Assembly: GCA_030526005.1 (NCBI GenBank)
Contig: JAUNDP010000001.1
Span: 91,252-155,251 of the forward strand
Length of the DNA stretch: 64,000 bases
Direction: 5' to 3'
DNA from: Eubacteriales bacterium
Lineage (GTDB): Bacteria > Bacillota > Clostridia > Lachnospirales > Lachnospiraceae
In this document: piece after piece, positions 1-8,458 of the stretch
Numbering within the stretch: the first letter of the stretch is position 1
Layout: every line of letters starts with the position of its first letter
Notes under the pieces: generated by a model
The model's database searches: none
Told to the model about the DNA's origin: nothing
Seen by the model: the letters and a program-made list of their open reading frames with translations, nothing else
Translations under genes and position numbers: made by a program

Positions 1-252
1 TGCAGAATACCAAGTAAGAAACGGTTTCTTCCTCTGCGGATCAGCATTATTGGAATCATTGCGGGAGCAGTTGGAAATCTGATTGATCGGATATGGCATG
101 GATATGTGGTTGATTTTATCTATGTTGTGTTTATTGATTTCCCTGTATTTAACATCGCAGACTGCTATATTGTAGTTTCCATCATAAGTATGGCAATTTT
201 AATGCTGTTTGTCTACCGTGAGGAAGAATTAAAACATATTTTTGACAGATAA
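1..252 (+). CDS. lspA: Lipoprotein signal peptidase (signal peptidase II), C-terminal part
   Basis: Only the last 83 codons are present; the start lies before the window. LspA is the membrane aspartyl protease that removes signal peptides from prolipoproteins after diacylglycerol attachment. Both signature aspartates can be read: the GNLIDR motif and, further on, the FNIADC motif, each followed by hydrophobic stretches that fit the last transmembrane segments. The short basic tail ends with a TAA that overlaps the ribosome binding site of rluD, so the two genes are co-transcribed; lspA-rluD is a very common Firmicutes pair. Family assignment is firm; the N-terminal half cannot be judged. Confidence 0.93.
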   Translation, partial: CRIPSKKRFLPLRISIIGIIAGAVGNLIDRIWHGYVVDFIYVVFIDFPVFNIADCYIVVSIISMAILMLFVYREEELKHIFDR

Positions 253-262
253 AGGATACGAT

Positions 263-1177
263 ATGGAACATTATAATCTTACAATAACAGAAGAAAATTC
301 TGAAAAACGGATTGATCGTTTTTTATCTGAATATTTTTCGGATTACTCGCGGTCTTTTTTTCAAAAACTAATTAAAGAGAAGCAGATTCTGGTAAATCAG
401 AAAGAAATTAAGAGCAATTACAAACTGAATAGAGACGATATACTGGAAATTACGATTCCAGATCCAGAAGTCCTTGATGTGGAACCTCAAAATATTCCGC
501 TTGACATCTTATATGAAGATGACGATTTGATTGTAGTCAATAAACCAAAAGGAATGGTTGTTCATCCAAGCGCTGGTCACTATACGGATACACTTGTAAA
601 TGCCCTTTTATATCACTGTAAAGATCAGCTATCTGGGATTAATGGCATGATGCGTCCAGGAATCGTTCACCGTATTGATCAAAATACAACAGGATCTCTT
701 GTTGTATGTAAAAATGACTTTTCCCATAACAGTCTTGCTGAACAACTGAAAGAACATTCTATTACGAGACGTTATCGCGCGATCGTCCATGGAGTTTTGA
801 AAGAAGACGAAGGAACGATTGACCAGCCAATCGGACGTCATCCGATTGATCGAAAAAAAATGGCGGTTAATCTTAAAAATGGAAAGCGTGCTGTCACACA
901 TTATCGCGTATTAGAACGATTTCAAGGTTTTACTTACATTGAATGTCAGCTTGAGACCGGAAGAACACATCAGATTCGTGTTCACATGAGCAGTATTCAT
1001 CATCCTATTCTGGGCGATGATGTTTATGGACCGTCGAAATGTCCATATCGCTTACAAGGACAGACACTTCATGCTATGGTCATCGGATTTATTCATCCAA
1101 GAACAGGATCATATCTGGAGATCACAGCGCCATTGCCGTTATATTTTGAAGAACTTCTTTCAAAGCTGCGCAGATAG
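263..1177 (+). CDS. rluD: Ribosomal large-subunit pseudouridine synthase, RluA/RluD family
   Basis: 304-residue RNA-modifying enzyme. An N-terminal S4 RNA-binding domain (about residues 13-75) is followed by the pseudouridine synthase domain. VNKPKGMVVHP (92-102) and HRIDQNTTG (136-144) are family signatures; Asp139 is the expected catalytic residue. The family normally reads HRLDxxTSG, so Thr replaces Ser here, a mild change. The ATG at 263 is preferred to an upstream in-frame start at 242 because AAAGGA (251-256) sits 6 nt before it. By family it isomerises uridines of 23S rRNA; which sites is not visible. It is translationally close to lspA (11 nt after its stop). Confidence 0.93.
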   Translation: MEHYNLTITEENSEKRIDRFLSEYFSDYSRSFFQKLIKEKQILVNQKEIKSNYKLNRDDILEITIPDPEVLDVEPQNIPLDILYEDDDLIVVNKPKGMVVHPSAGHYTDTLVNALLYHCKDQLSGINGMMRPGIVHRIDQNTTGSLVVCKNDFSHNSLAEQLKEHSITRRYRAIVHGVLKEDEGTIDQPIGRHPIDRKKMAVNLKNGKRAVTHYRVLERFQGFTYIECQLETGRTHQIRVHMSSIHHPILGDDVYGPSKCPYRLQGQTLHAMVIGFIHPRTGSYLEITAPLPLYFEELLSKLRR

Positions 1178-1246
1178 GACTTCAAGTCTGGCGGATATGA
1201 AAAATCAGAAAATAGATGAATTTTTTGAAAAATTATAGGAAAATAG

Positions 1247-1275
1247 TGTACATTTCTTTGAGAATGATTTATAAT
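1247..1275 (+). promoter_or_regulatory. Sigma-A-type promoter for the cytidylate-kinase-like gene
   Basis: TGTACA (1247-1252), 17-bp spacer, TATAAT (1270-1275). The -10 is perfect and the -35 matches 4 of 6 positions. It lies in the 188-bp gap after rluD and about 90 bp before the next start. The leader contains a GC-rich ACAACAGCGC/CGCGTTGT imperfect inverted repeat near 1307-1330 with no U-tract, of unknown meaning. Confidence 0.55.
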
Positions 1276-1365
1276 ATACCATAGTTAATACGACATAACA
1301 GGAAACAACAGCGCCATATCGCGTTGTAGCTGGGGGAAAATAAATCCTGAAAGGAAGTGTAGCTT

Positions 1366-2004
1366 ATGAATAATGAAACAATTATTACAATCGGAAGACA
1401 ATTTGGCAGCGGCGGAAAAGAAATCGGAGAAAAACTGGCAGAAGCGCTGGGAATAAAATGCTATGATAAAGAATTGTTAAGCCGTGCCTCAAAAGAAAGT
1501 GGAATCTCACAGGAATTGTTTGAGAATCATGATGAAAAACCAACAAACAGCTTCTTATATTCCCTTGTGATGGATACGTATTCCATGGGATATTCATCTG
1601 CCACATTCAATGATATGCCATTGAATCATAAGGTGTTTTTGGCACAGTTTAATGCTATCAAGAAAATTGCAGATGAAGGTCCATGTGTTATCGTTGGAAG
1701 ATGTGCAGATTATGCGCTTGCAGAGTATAAAAATTGTATATCTGTATTTATCCATGCAAGCATGGATAACCGTATCAAACGAATTTCAGAAAAGTATCAG
1801 CTATCAGAGAACAAAGCAAAAGATTTAATTGTAAAAACAGATAAAAAGCGCGCCAATTATTATAATTATTATTCTAGCAAAAAATGGGGTGACGCCAGCA
1901 GTTATCATTTATGTATTGACAGTGGAATTTGCGGCATTGACGGCACGGTAGAAATGATACAGGAGTTTGTAAAACTGAAAGAAAAACAACGGGCAAAAAG
2001 ATAA
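1366..2004 (+). CDS. Cytidylate-kinase-like family protein
   Basis: 212 residues with an N-terminal P-loop, [12 protein letters not shown] (residues 10-21), typical of the cytidylate-kinase-like AAA family found in many Clostridia. It is a P-loop nucleotide kinase fold, but this group is distinct from the essential CMP kinase Cmk and its substrate is not established; some members occur beside stress or transport genes. The C-terminal part is rich in Lys and Tyr and includes a likely lid region around the [14 protein letters not shown] stretch. GGAAGTG lies just before the ATG. It has its own promoter and is followed 38 nt later by dtd, probably in one transcript. Function beyond phosphotransfer is not inferred. 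Confidence 0.75.
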   Translation: MNNETIITIGRQFGSGGKEIGEKLAEALGIKCYDKELLSRASKESGISQELFENHDEKPTNSFLYSLVMDTYSMGYSSATFNDMPLNHKVFLAQFNAIKKIADEGPCVIVGRCADYALAEYKNCISVFIHASMDNRIKRISEKYQLSENKAKDLIVKTDKKRANYYNYYSSKKWGDASSYHLCIDSGICGIDGTVEMIQEFVKLKEKQRAKR

Positions 2005-2042
2005 AAGAACAGATGGAAAATAAAAATAGGCAGGGATCGAAT

Positions 2043-2489
2043 ATGAAATTTATAATTCAGCGTGTCACACACGCAACTGTGACAGTAGAAGAAAAAAGAG
2101 TTGGAGAGATTGAGAAAGGGTTTGTCGTTTTGATTGGCATTGGAAAAAACGACACTCAAAAAGAAGCAGATTATCTCGTAAAAAAACTGACAGGGCTGCG
2201 TATTTTTGAAGATGAATGCGGAAAAACAAATCGATCTCTGAAAGATGTAAATGGAAGTCTGCTACTGATCTCCCAATTTACTTTGTATGCAAACTGCAAA
2301 GCGGGCAATCGTCCAAGTTTTACAGAAGCAGGTAACCCTGAACAGGCAGAATTATTATATGAATATATTATTGCGGAATGCAGAAAAAAAATAGACGTTG
2401 TGGAAACTGGAATTTTCGGAGCGGATATGAAAGTGGAATTGTGCAATGACGGACCTTTCACCATTTTGTTGGAACAGGAGCCAGCATAA
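2043..2489 (+). CDS. dtd: D-aminoacyl-tRNA deacylase
   Basis: 148 residues, the usual DTD length. DTD hydrolyses D-amino acids (and glycine) mischarged on tRNA, keeping them out of proteins. The two active-site motifs at the dimer interface are visible: SQFTL (77-81) and NDGPFT (135-140), the latter corresponding to the NxGP(V)T motif. The ATG at 2043, with a GGCAGGGA-type ribosome binding site, gives the canonical start MKFIIQRV; an earlier in-frame ATG at 2013 would add ten unconserved residues. A D-amino-acid proofreading enzyme is notable in a genome that also makes D-Ser for its cell wall (vanG cluster), but DTD is nearly universal, so no special link is claimed. Confidence 0.95.
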   Translation: MKFIIQRVTHATVTVEEKRVGEIEKGFVVLIGIGKNDTQKEADYLVKKLTGLRIFEDECGKTNRSLKDVNGSLLLISQFTLYANCKAGNRPSFTEAGNPEQAELLYEYIIAECRKKIDVVETGIFGADMKVELCNDGPFTILLEQEPA

Positions 2490-2522
2490 TTGTGCAAAAT
2501 ATAACGACTGTATCTTTAATTT

Positions 2523-2551
2523 TTGACATTTCATGGAAAAACTGCTATAAT
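2523..2551 (+). promoter_or_regulatory. Consensus sigma-A promoter
   Basis: TTGACA (2523-2528), 17-bp spacer, TATAAT (2546-2551), with TGC directly before the -10 (extended -10). Six of six matches in both hexamers, one of the strongest promoters in the window. It drives the 129-residue unknown gene starting at 2626, leaving a leader of about 65 nt that ends in AAAGGAGG. Confidence 0.85.
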
Positions 2552-2625
2552 AATAAATTGTGGGTCTGAAAGCAGCATAATTTGTCTTTCGATCTAACAT
2601 ACCATAAGGTATAAAGGAGGAAACC

Positions 2626-3015
2626 ATGGCTAGTAAACGACTGAAAAAGAAGATGCAGAAGAGAAAAGACAACATAGAAAACATACTGGTTCATAGAGTG
2701 ATTGATCAGACTGAAAATATAGAAAAACAGATTGATCAAAATCCTGAAATTCAAAGTGTAAGAAAGGAGAGCAGTGCAATGGGAAAAGAGCAAGCACAGG
2801 AAAAGAAAAGCAGTTCCAAGAAAACTATGGTTTATTTTCAGTTCCAAGGAAAAGAAATTGAGGAGCAGGAAGTAATTGGAATGATTAAAAAAGTCTGGAA
2901 AGACGAAGGAAATATGATGAAGGACTTAAAAGAACTGTCTGTTTATATCAAAGCAGAAGAGTCAAAGGCGTACTATGTGATTAATGGAGAAATCAGTGGT
3001 TCAGTCGATTTATAA
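2626..3015 (+). CDS. Small lysine-rich protein, probably DUF6465-type
   Basis: 129 residues. The first 70 are highly charged (a KRLKKKMQKRKDN start, then Gln/Glu-rich) and probably disordered; the last 60 look folded, with a β-strand-like segment (MVYFQFQGKEI), an amphipathic helix (VIGMIKKVWKDE) and a terminal strand pair (LSVYIKAEESKAYYVIN). The C-terminal pattern ending in AYYVING resembles the DUF6465 family of Lachnospiraceae as I remember it; this is recall, not a search result. No function is known. Perfect SD (AAAGGAGG) and a consensus promoter suggest high expression, and a strong terminator follows directly, so it is monocistronic. Confidence 0.7.
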   Translation: MASKRLKKKMQKRKDNIENILVHRVIDQTENIEKQIDQNPEIQSVRKESSAMGKEQAQEKKSSSKKTMVYFQFQGKEIEEQEVIGMIKKVWKDEGNMMKDLKELSVYIKAEESKAYYVINGEISGSVDL

Positions 3016-3025
3016 TAATAAAAGA

Positions 3026-3067
3026 ATAAAAAAACTGCGGTCAATGTAATTTGCCGCAGTTTTTTTA
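3026..3067. terminator. Bidirectional rho-independent terminator
   Basis: Stem AAAAAACTGCGG / CCGCAGTTTTTT with a loop of about 12 nt. It ends the plus-strand gene at 3015 and the minus-strand bceB gene at 3071; U-tracts are present in both directions. Confidence 0.92.
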
Positions 3068-3070
3068 TTC

Positions 3071-5086
3071 TTAATCTTTCTTTTTGACAATACGATAATA
3101 CGTTTTCGCTGTAAGAAAATATACAATCAAATATAGAAATCCAAACAGAACAGCAGTGATGCCGGTACAGATACCAAACAGATGGAAATCTTTCAGCTTA
3201 AACAGCGTAAGCACCTGACATAAGGCTGGAAATGCGACAGCTGTATGCAGAAGAGACATTCCAAGCGGCAAGAAGAAGACAAGAATAATTTGGTGATGAA
3301 TCGCTTTTTTGATCTCCTGATCGCTCATACCGACTCTCTGCATAATAAGAAAACGTTCTTTATCTTCATATCCCTCTGTAACCTGTTTGTAATAGATAAT
3401 CAGAACAGTAGCAATAGCAAATACGGCTACAAAAAACAGACCAGCAAAAAAGATACTGCCATAAATCTGATAAAAATCTTCTCTGGCGGCTGAAAGCGTA
3501 TCTACTGTGGCAAGATGTTCGCAGTAATTTAGATAATAGTTTCTGAGTGCATTGATTTCATAATTTTCCGATGCCAGATTATAATCGGAAAGATCATAAT
3601 ATTGTATCAGTTCATAACTGTATGTCATATCAGAAAGTTCTGCTACTTTTCTCACATCGTTTAAACGATGAAAAAGCTGATTGAATACTTCTTGATTTGG
3701 CAGAATCAAAATCATCTTTTCTCCATGGTATTCATTTGAAAGAAAACGTTTCCATTCTTGTTCGATCTCTACTTTTTTTAAAGAAAAACTCCATTCATCG
3801 ATCTGAATTTCATCATATTGTGCGGTATCATCTTCTGTATAAAAAAATACTTCATTTTCTGTTCCGGATAAAGGATATCCCGTAATTTTTTCAAAATCTT
3901 CTCTCACAAAGCAGGAAAACCGTTCCATATTTTCATATGTCTGCTCCCATGCGGAGATAGAAAACTGACCTTTTGAATCCTCTACACATGTTAAATCCAT
4001 TCTCTGAAAGGTCACTTCATTCTCTACTTTCACGCCGGATTTAGCAGCATAGTCAGCCGCTATCTGGCTCATCCATTCAGGTGATACCGGTTCATCAAAA
4101 TAAGATGAAACAGCAACCTCTCTTATAAAACGACTTCTTAAAATACTTTCTTCTCCAAAAAACAAGCTTGTGCATGTGGATACTGTAATCAAAACAGCAG
4201 TTGAGAGAATACAGATCGTCGCAAGTCCAGCAGCATTTTGCTTCATACGGTAAATCATCCCTGATACAGCGATAAAATTGGAAGGACGATAAAAAAAAGA
4301 TTCTTTTCTGCGCAAGAATTTCAGCAATGAAATACTGCCGGTCAGCATAACGCCGAATGTGCCTAAAATCACAAGCAGAACTGCCGGCAAAAACAGAAGA
4401 AACGCTTCATCTGGAGAGACAATATTCCATGCTGTGAGATAGCCGCCAATAAGACACAAAAAAGAAAGAAATGCGAGGATACGGTGCGATCTCGGCTCTT
4501 TTTCTCCTTCATGGCTCTGACGCAGAAGATCAGCTGGGCTTGTTTTCGATACACTAAATAAATCATACAGCAATACGAGAGAAAAAATAAATGCAGAAAA
4601 AATGACTGTAGACAGTACAGAATCAAAAGGAATGCGAAATGTCAGCTCAGACGGGATGTGAACAATCTTTAAAAGCACAAGAAACATAAGCTGACTTAAA
4701 AGCGCTCCGCTTCCTACAGCGACTACTGTACAGAACGTACCTACCAGAATTACTTCAAAAAATAACATTGTCCGAATATGACGTTTTTCCATTCCTAAGA
4801 TACGATAAATACTAAATTCTTTTTTTCTTCTCTTTAATAAAAAGCTGTTGACATAGAAGAGAAAGATAACAGCTACAATGCGATACAGTAATGCACACAT
4901 ACAAAGAATCGATGACATTTTAGATGCCCCGCGTACTTCTCCTGTGCGGATCATATCTTCTACTGAGAGCAAGATATACAACAAAGCTAATGTGAAAGAG
5001 CAGCTGAATAAGTAAGGGAAATATAAAGTTTTATTCTTTCTGATTCCATCTGCTGCCATCTTAAAATACAGAAAAAAGTTATTCAT
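3071..5086 (-). CDS. Bce-type ABC transporter permease (FtsX-like)
   Basis: 671 residues, matching BceB-family length. Ten predicted membrane segments in the Bce pattern: one N-terminal helix, a three-helix FtsX-like block, a helix pair, then a large extracellular domain of about 220 residues (roughly 320-540) rich in acidic and aromatic residues, and a C-terminal three-helix FtsX block. Family members sense and free lipid-cycle intermediates from peptide antibiotics and pass the signal to a partner histidine kinase. The start ATG overlaps the end of the ATPase gene by 4 nt. Together with the ATPase, kinase and regulator next door it forms a complete Bce-type detoxification module; the actual drug cannot be read from sequence because the sensing domain is poorly conserved. 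Confidence 0.9.
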   Translation of the reverse strand: MNNFFLYFKMAADGIRKNKTLYFPYLFSCSFTLALLYILLSVEDMIRTGEVRGASKMSSILCMCALLYRIVAVIFLFYVNSFLLKRRKKEFSIYRILGMEKRHIRTMLFFEVILVGTFCTVVAVGSGALLSQLMFLVLLKIVHIPSELTFRIPFDSVLSTVIFSAFIFSLVLLYDLFSVSKTSPADLLRQSHEGEKEPRSHRILAFLSFLCLIGGYLTAWNIVSPDEAFLLFLPAVLLVILGTFGVMLTGSISLLKFLRRKESFFYRPSNFIAVSGMIYRMKQNAAGLATICILSTAVLITVSTCTSLFFGEESILRSRFIREVAVSSYFDEPVSPEWMSQIAADYAAKSGVKVENEVTFQRMDLTCVEDSKGQFSISAWEQTYENMERFSCFVREDFEKITGYPLSGTENEVFFYTEDDTAQYDEIQIDEWSFSLKKVEIEQEWKRFLSNEYHGEKMILILPNQEVFNQLFHRLNDVRKVAELSDMTYSYELIQYYDLSDYNLASENYEINALRNYYLNYCEHLATVDTLSAAREDFYQIYGSIFFAGLFFVAVFAIATVLIIYYKQVTEGYEDKERFLIMQRVGMSDQEIKKAIHHQIILVFFLPLGMSLLHTAVAFPALCQVLTLFKLKDFHLFGICTGITAVLFGFLYLIVYFLTAKTYYRIVKKKD

Positions 5087-5847
5087 GATAAAATCCCTCC
5101 CTGAGAGAGCAGAGTCAGCGTATTTGAGATTTCCTGATACATTTCTTCATTTGTGCGTGCTCCCTTGTAAATTTGATGGTATACCACGCCATCTTTCATA
5201 AATAAGACGCGGCCGGCATGACTTGCTGCCCGTATGCTGTGTGTGACCATCAAAATCGTCTGCCCCATTTGATTGATCCGTTCAAAAACCTGGAGCAGAT
5301 TTTCAGTTGCTCTTGAATCAAGCGCTCCTGTAGGTTCATCTGCAAGCAGCAGTTTGGGATTCGTAATTAATGCTCTGGCAGCAGCAGCACGCTGTTTTTG
5401 CCCTCCTGATACCTCATATGGATATTTTTTTAAGATATCTGAGATTCCAAGAATCTTTGCAAGCGGTTCTAATCGTTCTCTCATTTCAGGTACCTTTTTT
5501 CCTGACAGCACAAGAGGAAGAAAAATATTATCCTGAAGAGTAAATGTATCGAGCAGATTGAAATCCTGAAATACAAATCCCAAATTTTCTCTTCGGTAAG
5601 CAGCAAGACGGCGTTCTGACACAGCAGCAAGATTTTGACCATCAACAATAATTTCTCCGGAAGTAGGGCGGTCAAGCGAAGCCAGAAGATTTAATAATGT
5701 AGTCTTTCCGGACCCAGATTCCCCCATAATGGCTGCATATTCTCCTTGTTCTATTGAGAAAGTGACATCGGAAAGCGCCTCTACCTGATTGGAACTAAGA
5801 TGACTGACATAAACTTTCTTTAAATGATTAACTTCTAATATTTTCAT
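5083..5847 (-). CDS. Bce-type ABC transporter ATP-binding protein
   Basis: 254 residues. Complete ATPase signature: Walker A GESGSGKT (42-49), Q-loop Gln94, VSGGQ (146-150), Walker B LLLADEP (167-173) and the TGALDS D-loop. The MacB/BceA-type sequence places it with the FtsX-like permease encoded 4 nt into its 3' end. It should power removal of cell-wall-active peptides or similar compounds from lipid II or undecaprenyl carriers. It is preceded by a two-box regulated promoter at 5877-5943 that is a near copy of the promoters before the glycosyltransferase gene and vanG. SD is GGGAGG, spaced 6 nt before the ATG. Confidence 0.93.
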   Translation of the reverse strand: MKILEVNHLKKVYVSHLSSNQVEALSDVTFSIEQGEYAAIMGESGSGKTTLLNLLASLDRPTSGEIIVDGQNLAAVSERRLAAYRRENLGFVFQDFNLLDTFTLQDNIFLPLVLSGKKVPEMRERLEPLAKILGISDILKKYPYEVSGGQKQRAAAARALITNPKLLLADEPTGALDSRATENLLQVFERINQMGQTILMVTHSIRAASHAGRVLFMKDGVVYHQIYKGARTNEEMYQEISNTLTLLSQGGILS

Positions 5848-5876
5848 AGATACCTCCCTGTTTTTTTTCTGTCTCT

Positions 5877-5943
5877 ATTATAAAAAAAGAGAAATGTAAT
5901 TGCCATTGTTTTAGCTTACATTTCTCTTTGTTAATCTTACATT
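5877..5943 (-). promoter_or_regulatory. Activator-type promoter of bceAB with two response-regulator boxes
   Basis: Read on the minus strand: direct repeats AATGTAAG at 5936-5943 and 5915-5922 (21 bp apart), a 9-nt gap, -35 TGGCAA (5900-5905, only 3/6 to consensus), 17-bp spacer, -10 TATAAT (5877-5882). A weak -35 with upstream direct repeats two helical turns apart is what OmpR-class activators use. The same layout with identical spacings is found at 6681-6747 and 26148-26214. The TGTAA core also recalls the BceR half-site known from Bacillus. Confidence 0.8.
5881..5927 (-). terminator. Hairpin overlapping the bceA promoter, possible terminator
   Basis: Perfect 12-bp stem AGAGAAATGTAA (5888-5899) / TTACATTTCTCT (5916-5927), loop 16 nt, followed on the minus strand by seven T. 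It would terminate transcripts from the glycosyltransferase gene, and its DNA also contains the proximal regulator box, the -35 and the spacer of the bceA promoter. The second stem arm makes an inverted TTACA copy of the box. Confidence 0.65.
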
Positions 5944-5951
5944 GACGTCAC

Positions 5952-6632
5952 TTATGGAATTACAACTGCACCAAGTTCAGACATCTGGCGCAGAATCTGA
6001 TTTTTTCGCTGCTCTGCCAGGTCTGGATTTTGATTCAGATCATAGACAGATGGAGCATTTGGTATACCTGCCAATGTGATACATTCTTCCTCCGTCAGAT
6101 CTTGAACATCTTTTCCATAATAACCACGGCTTGCCTCTGCGATTCCATAATAGCCGCTTCCAAAATAGATTGAATTTACATATAAAGCAAAGATTTCCTC
6201 TTTTGAAAAAGTCTGCTCCATTTTAAATGCCAGAAACATTTCAGCCGCTTTACGTTTCAGCATTTTTTCCTGCGTCAGATATTGATTCTTGGCAAGCTGC
6301 TGTGTGATGGTACTTCCTCCTTCTACATAACTACCAGCAGCAATATCATGGATCACAGCGCGTCCAATGGCGATCAGATCAATACCGCAGTGTTTAAAAA
6401 AACGTTTATCTTCAGCGGCAATCACAGCTTTACAGTAGACATCAGGCAAATCGCTGTATGGTATGAAATCTTCTTTACTCTCAATCTCATGCGCCATTTC
6501 ATATAGATCTTTCTCTGCTAACTTTTCTTTTGCTGTTGTAATTCCGGAAATACCTAAAACACCTGCTGCCAGAAAACAGATGATCAGGAAAGAAAGAATC
6601 AACAGTTTAAAACACTTTTTTATCCATTTCAT
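5952..6632 (-). CDS. Monofunctional peptidoglycan glycosyltransferase (GT51)
   Basis: 226 residues: an N-terminal membrane anchor (about 9-31) and a GT51 domain, with no penicillin-binding transpeptidase domain. Signature motifs are AAEDKRFFKHCGID (72-85, catalytic Glu74), GGSTITQQLAKN (105-116), the RKAAEMFLAFKMEQ segment and YFGSGYYGI. It should polymerise lipid II into glycan strands outside the membrane, like MtgA/SgtB enzymes. The ATG at 6632 is chosen because AGGGGAG lies before it and the protein then begins with the membrane helix. It sits between the Bce-type regulators and transporter and has its own copy of their two-box promoter, which implies it is induced under envelope stress. 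Monofunctional GT51 enzymes are resistant to beta-lactams. Confidence 0.92.
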   Translation of the reverse strand: MKWIKKCFKLLILSFLIICFLAAGVLGISGITTAKEKLAEKDLYEMAHEIESKEDFIPYSDLPDVYCKAVIAAEDKRFFKHCGIDLIAIGRAVIHDIAAGSYVEGGSTITQQLAKNQYLTQEKMLKRKAAEMFLAFKMEQTFSKEEIFALYVNSIYFGSGYYGIAEASRGYYGKDVQDLTEEECITLAGIPNAPSVYDLNQNPDLAEQRKNQILRQMSELGAVVIP

Positions 6633-6680
6633 ATATGTTCTCCCCTTTTTCTTTTGTGTACAGTGAAATTTTCTAATATT

Positions 6681-6747
6681 AGTATAAAAGAAAGAACATG
6701 ATCGTGCCATTCTCTTAGCTTACATTTCTTATATCAAACCTTACATT
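6681..6747 (-). promoter_or_regulatory. Activator-type promoter of the glycosyltransferase gene
   Basis: Minus strand: AATGTAAG boxes at 6740-6747 and 6719-6726 (21 bp apart), 9-nt gap, -35 TGGCAC (6704-6709), 17-bp spacer, -10 TATACT (6681-6686). From the proximal box to the -35 the sequence is nearly identical to the bceA promoter (boxes followed by CTAA...AATGGCA). Confidence 0.8.
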
Positions 6748-6755
6748 TTAGTAAG

Positions 6756-7760
6756 TTATTCTTCAAGAAGCGGGGGATGGGACAGATCAAGACGGACAAT
6801 AGTTCCTATACGAACGTGTGACTCAATCGAAATGGTATGCCCCAGCAAATCTGCAACTTGTTTGCAAAGAGAAAGTCCTATTCCAGTGGAACGTTTCTGA
6901 ATCCGTCCATTATATCCGGTATATCCCCATTCAAAAATACGCGGAAGATCTTCTGGTAAAATACCGATACCCGTATCTTGTATTACCAGACAAGAAGGAA
7001 GTTTTTTATCCATATAAATAGAGATCGTTCCTTGCTCCGGCGTATATTTTATTGCATTTGTCAAAAATTGTTCGATCAGAAAACAAGTCCATTTTTCATC
7101 TGTAATTACCATGTCATCTAGATCTTTTAAATCTAAACGGATTTTTTTATAGATAAACAACGGCGCAATTTTTTTTACTACTTGTCTTACCATATCTGAG
7201 ATATTATATTTTGCAATATGCAGATCGTTTGTATGATCTTCCAGTCGCTGATATTGGAGCGCCATATCAACGTATTGTTCAACTTTTAACAGTTCCAGTT
7301 CAATCTGACCGCGTTTTATAGATTCTTCCTGTAAAAGGAGGCGGATTGCAGAGAGCGGTGTTTTTATCTGATGACTCCATAATGTATAATACGTTTGCGT
7401 TCTGGAGGATTCGTCCTCTGCTTTTTTTTGCTCTTCCTGCAACGATTGCTGAAGAGATCGAATCAATTCCTGATAAAGATTTTCTTCTTCTGTATATGCT
7501 TTTGGCAAGGTTAAAGAGGTATAATCTTTCTGTGAGCAGCAGCGTTTTAGCTGAAAAATGTTTTTCCTTTTCTGTATCCAGATCAGTCCTCCAAACAGCA
7601 GAACAGTTGTCGCTGACAGAATAAGAGCATAAATCAGAGGAGAAAAAGGCAAAGCGTACAGAAAGAAAATGGCTGTCCATTCTAACGTACAGATCAGCAT
7701 ACAAAGCAGAATCCAGATCTGTTTTTTTATAAAATAAAGTAATCTTCTCATTCTTCTCAT
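6756..7760 (-). CDS. BceS-like intramembrane-sensing histidine kinase
   Basis: 334 residues. Two transmembrane helices (about 14-35 and 43-62) with only a few residues between them and no extracellular sensor domain: the hallmark of kinases that sense through a partner BceAB transporter. A coiled linker leads to the dimerisation helix with SHQIKTPLSA (His130 phosphoacceptor), then the ATPase domain with an N-box (FLTNAIKYTPEQG), DTGIGI and TGIGLSLCKQ. It overlaps the response regulator by 4 nt (ATGA) and is therefore translationally coupled. It ends a few bases before the promoter of the glycosyltransferase gene. Confidence 0.93.
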   Translation of the reverse strand: MRRMRRLLYFIKKQIWILLCMLICTLEWTAIFFLYALPFSPLIYALILSATTVLLFGGLIWIQKRKNIFQLKRCCSQKDYTSLTLPKAYTEEENLYQELIRSLQQSLQEEQKKAEDESSRTQTYYTLWSHQIKTPLSAIRLLLQEESIKRGQIELELLKVEQYVDMALQYQRLEDHTNDLHIAKYNISDMVRQVVKKIAPLFIYKKIRLDLKDLDDMVITDEKWTCFLIEQFLTNAIKYTPEQGTISIYMDKKLPSCLVIQDTGIGILPEDLPRIFEWGYTGYNGRIQKRSTGIGLSLCKQVADLLGHTISIESHVRIGTIVRLDLSHPPLLEE

Positions 7761-8458
7761 TGCGGAGACTCCAGAAAATATCCCATTCCTTTTTTGGTTG
7801 CAATGATCGTTCCAAGACCGATACTTTCCAGTCTTTTTCTAAGCCTTGCCATGTTTACAGTCAGTGTATTATCGTCGATAAAATTGTCTGTCTCCCATAA
7901 TTTCTGAATTAATTCCTCGCGTGTCACAATTTTTCCTGCATATTCCATCAATGTCTGCATCAAACGAAATTCATTTTTTGACAGTTCAATCTGCTGATTG
8001 TTGAAATTTAAAACAGCTTCACTGAGATTCAAAGAAATACTGCCATAAAAGAGGATATCCGGATTTTTTCCAAAAGTATATGTTCTGCGCAACATAGCCT
8101 GAATTTTGGCAACAGCAACTTCCAATCGAAATGGTTTTACGATAAAATCATCTGCTCCCATATTTAATGCCATAACCTGGTTTAAATCGTCGCCTGCTGA
8201 GGATAAAAATACAACAGGGGTCTTGCTGATTTCTCTGATTTTATGACACCAGTAGTATCCGTCATAAAATGGAAGTGAGATATCCATTAGAACAAGATGA
8301 GGGCTGCAAGCACGGAATTCCTCCAGGACATTTTGAAAATCCTGAATCGGATAGACTGAAAAATTCCACCGTGTCAGCTGGCGGCTTAGCACTTCCACAA
8401 TAGAAGTGTCATCCTCCACAAGAAAAATACGATATCTTTCTTTTAATGTCTGATCCAT
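7757..8458 (-). CDS. BceR-like OmpR-family response regulator
   Basis: 233 residues: receiver domain with acidic pocket EDD (15-17) and phosphorylation site Asp59 (LMDISLP), conserved Lys in the VKPF motif, then an OmpR-type winged-helix DNA-binding domain (about 130-230) with the YFLESP end. ATG at 8458 is preferred over an in-frame start at 8509 because AAAGGAGT precedes it. It is the most likely binder of the AATGTAAG direct repeats in front of the glycosyltransferase and bceAB genes, judging by its position and the general gene-regulator proximity of Bce systems; binding has to be inferred. Confidence 0.93.
   Translation of the reverse strand: MDQTLKERYRIFLVEDDTSIVEVLSRQLTRWNFSVYPIQDFQNVLEEFRACSPHLVLMDISLPFYDGYYWCHKIREISKTPVVFLSSAGDDLNQVMALNMGADDFIVKPFRLEVAVAKIQAMLRRTYTFGKNPDILFYGSISLNLSEAVLNFNNQQIELSKNEFRLMQTLMEYAGKIVTREELIQKLWETDNFIDDNTLTVNMARLRKRLESIGLGTIIATKKGMGYFLESPQ

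Noticed and set aside
7300-7815. 171-codon minus-strand frame overlapping bceS/bceR
   Set aside because: Out-of-frame shadow of two clear two-component genes.
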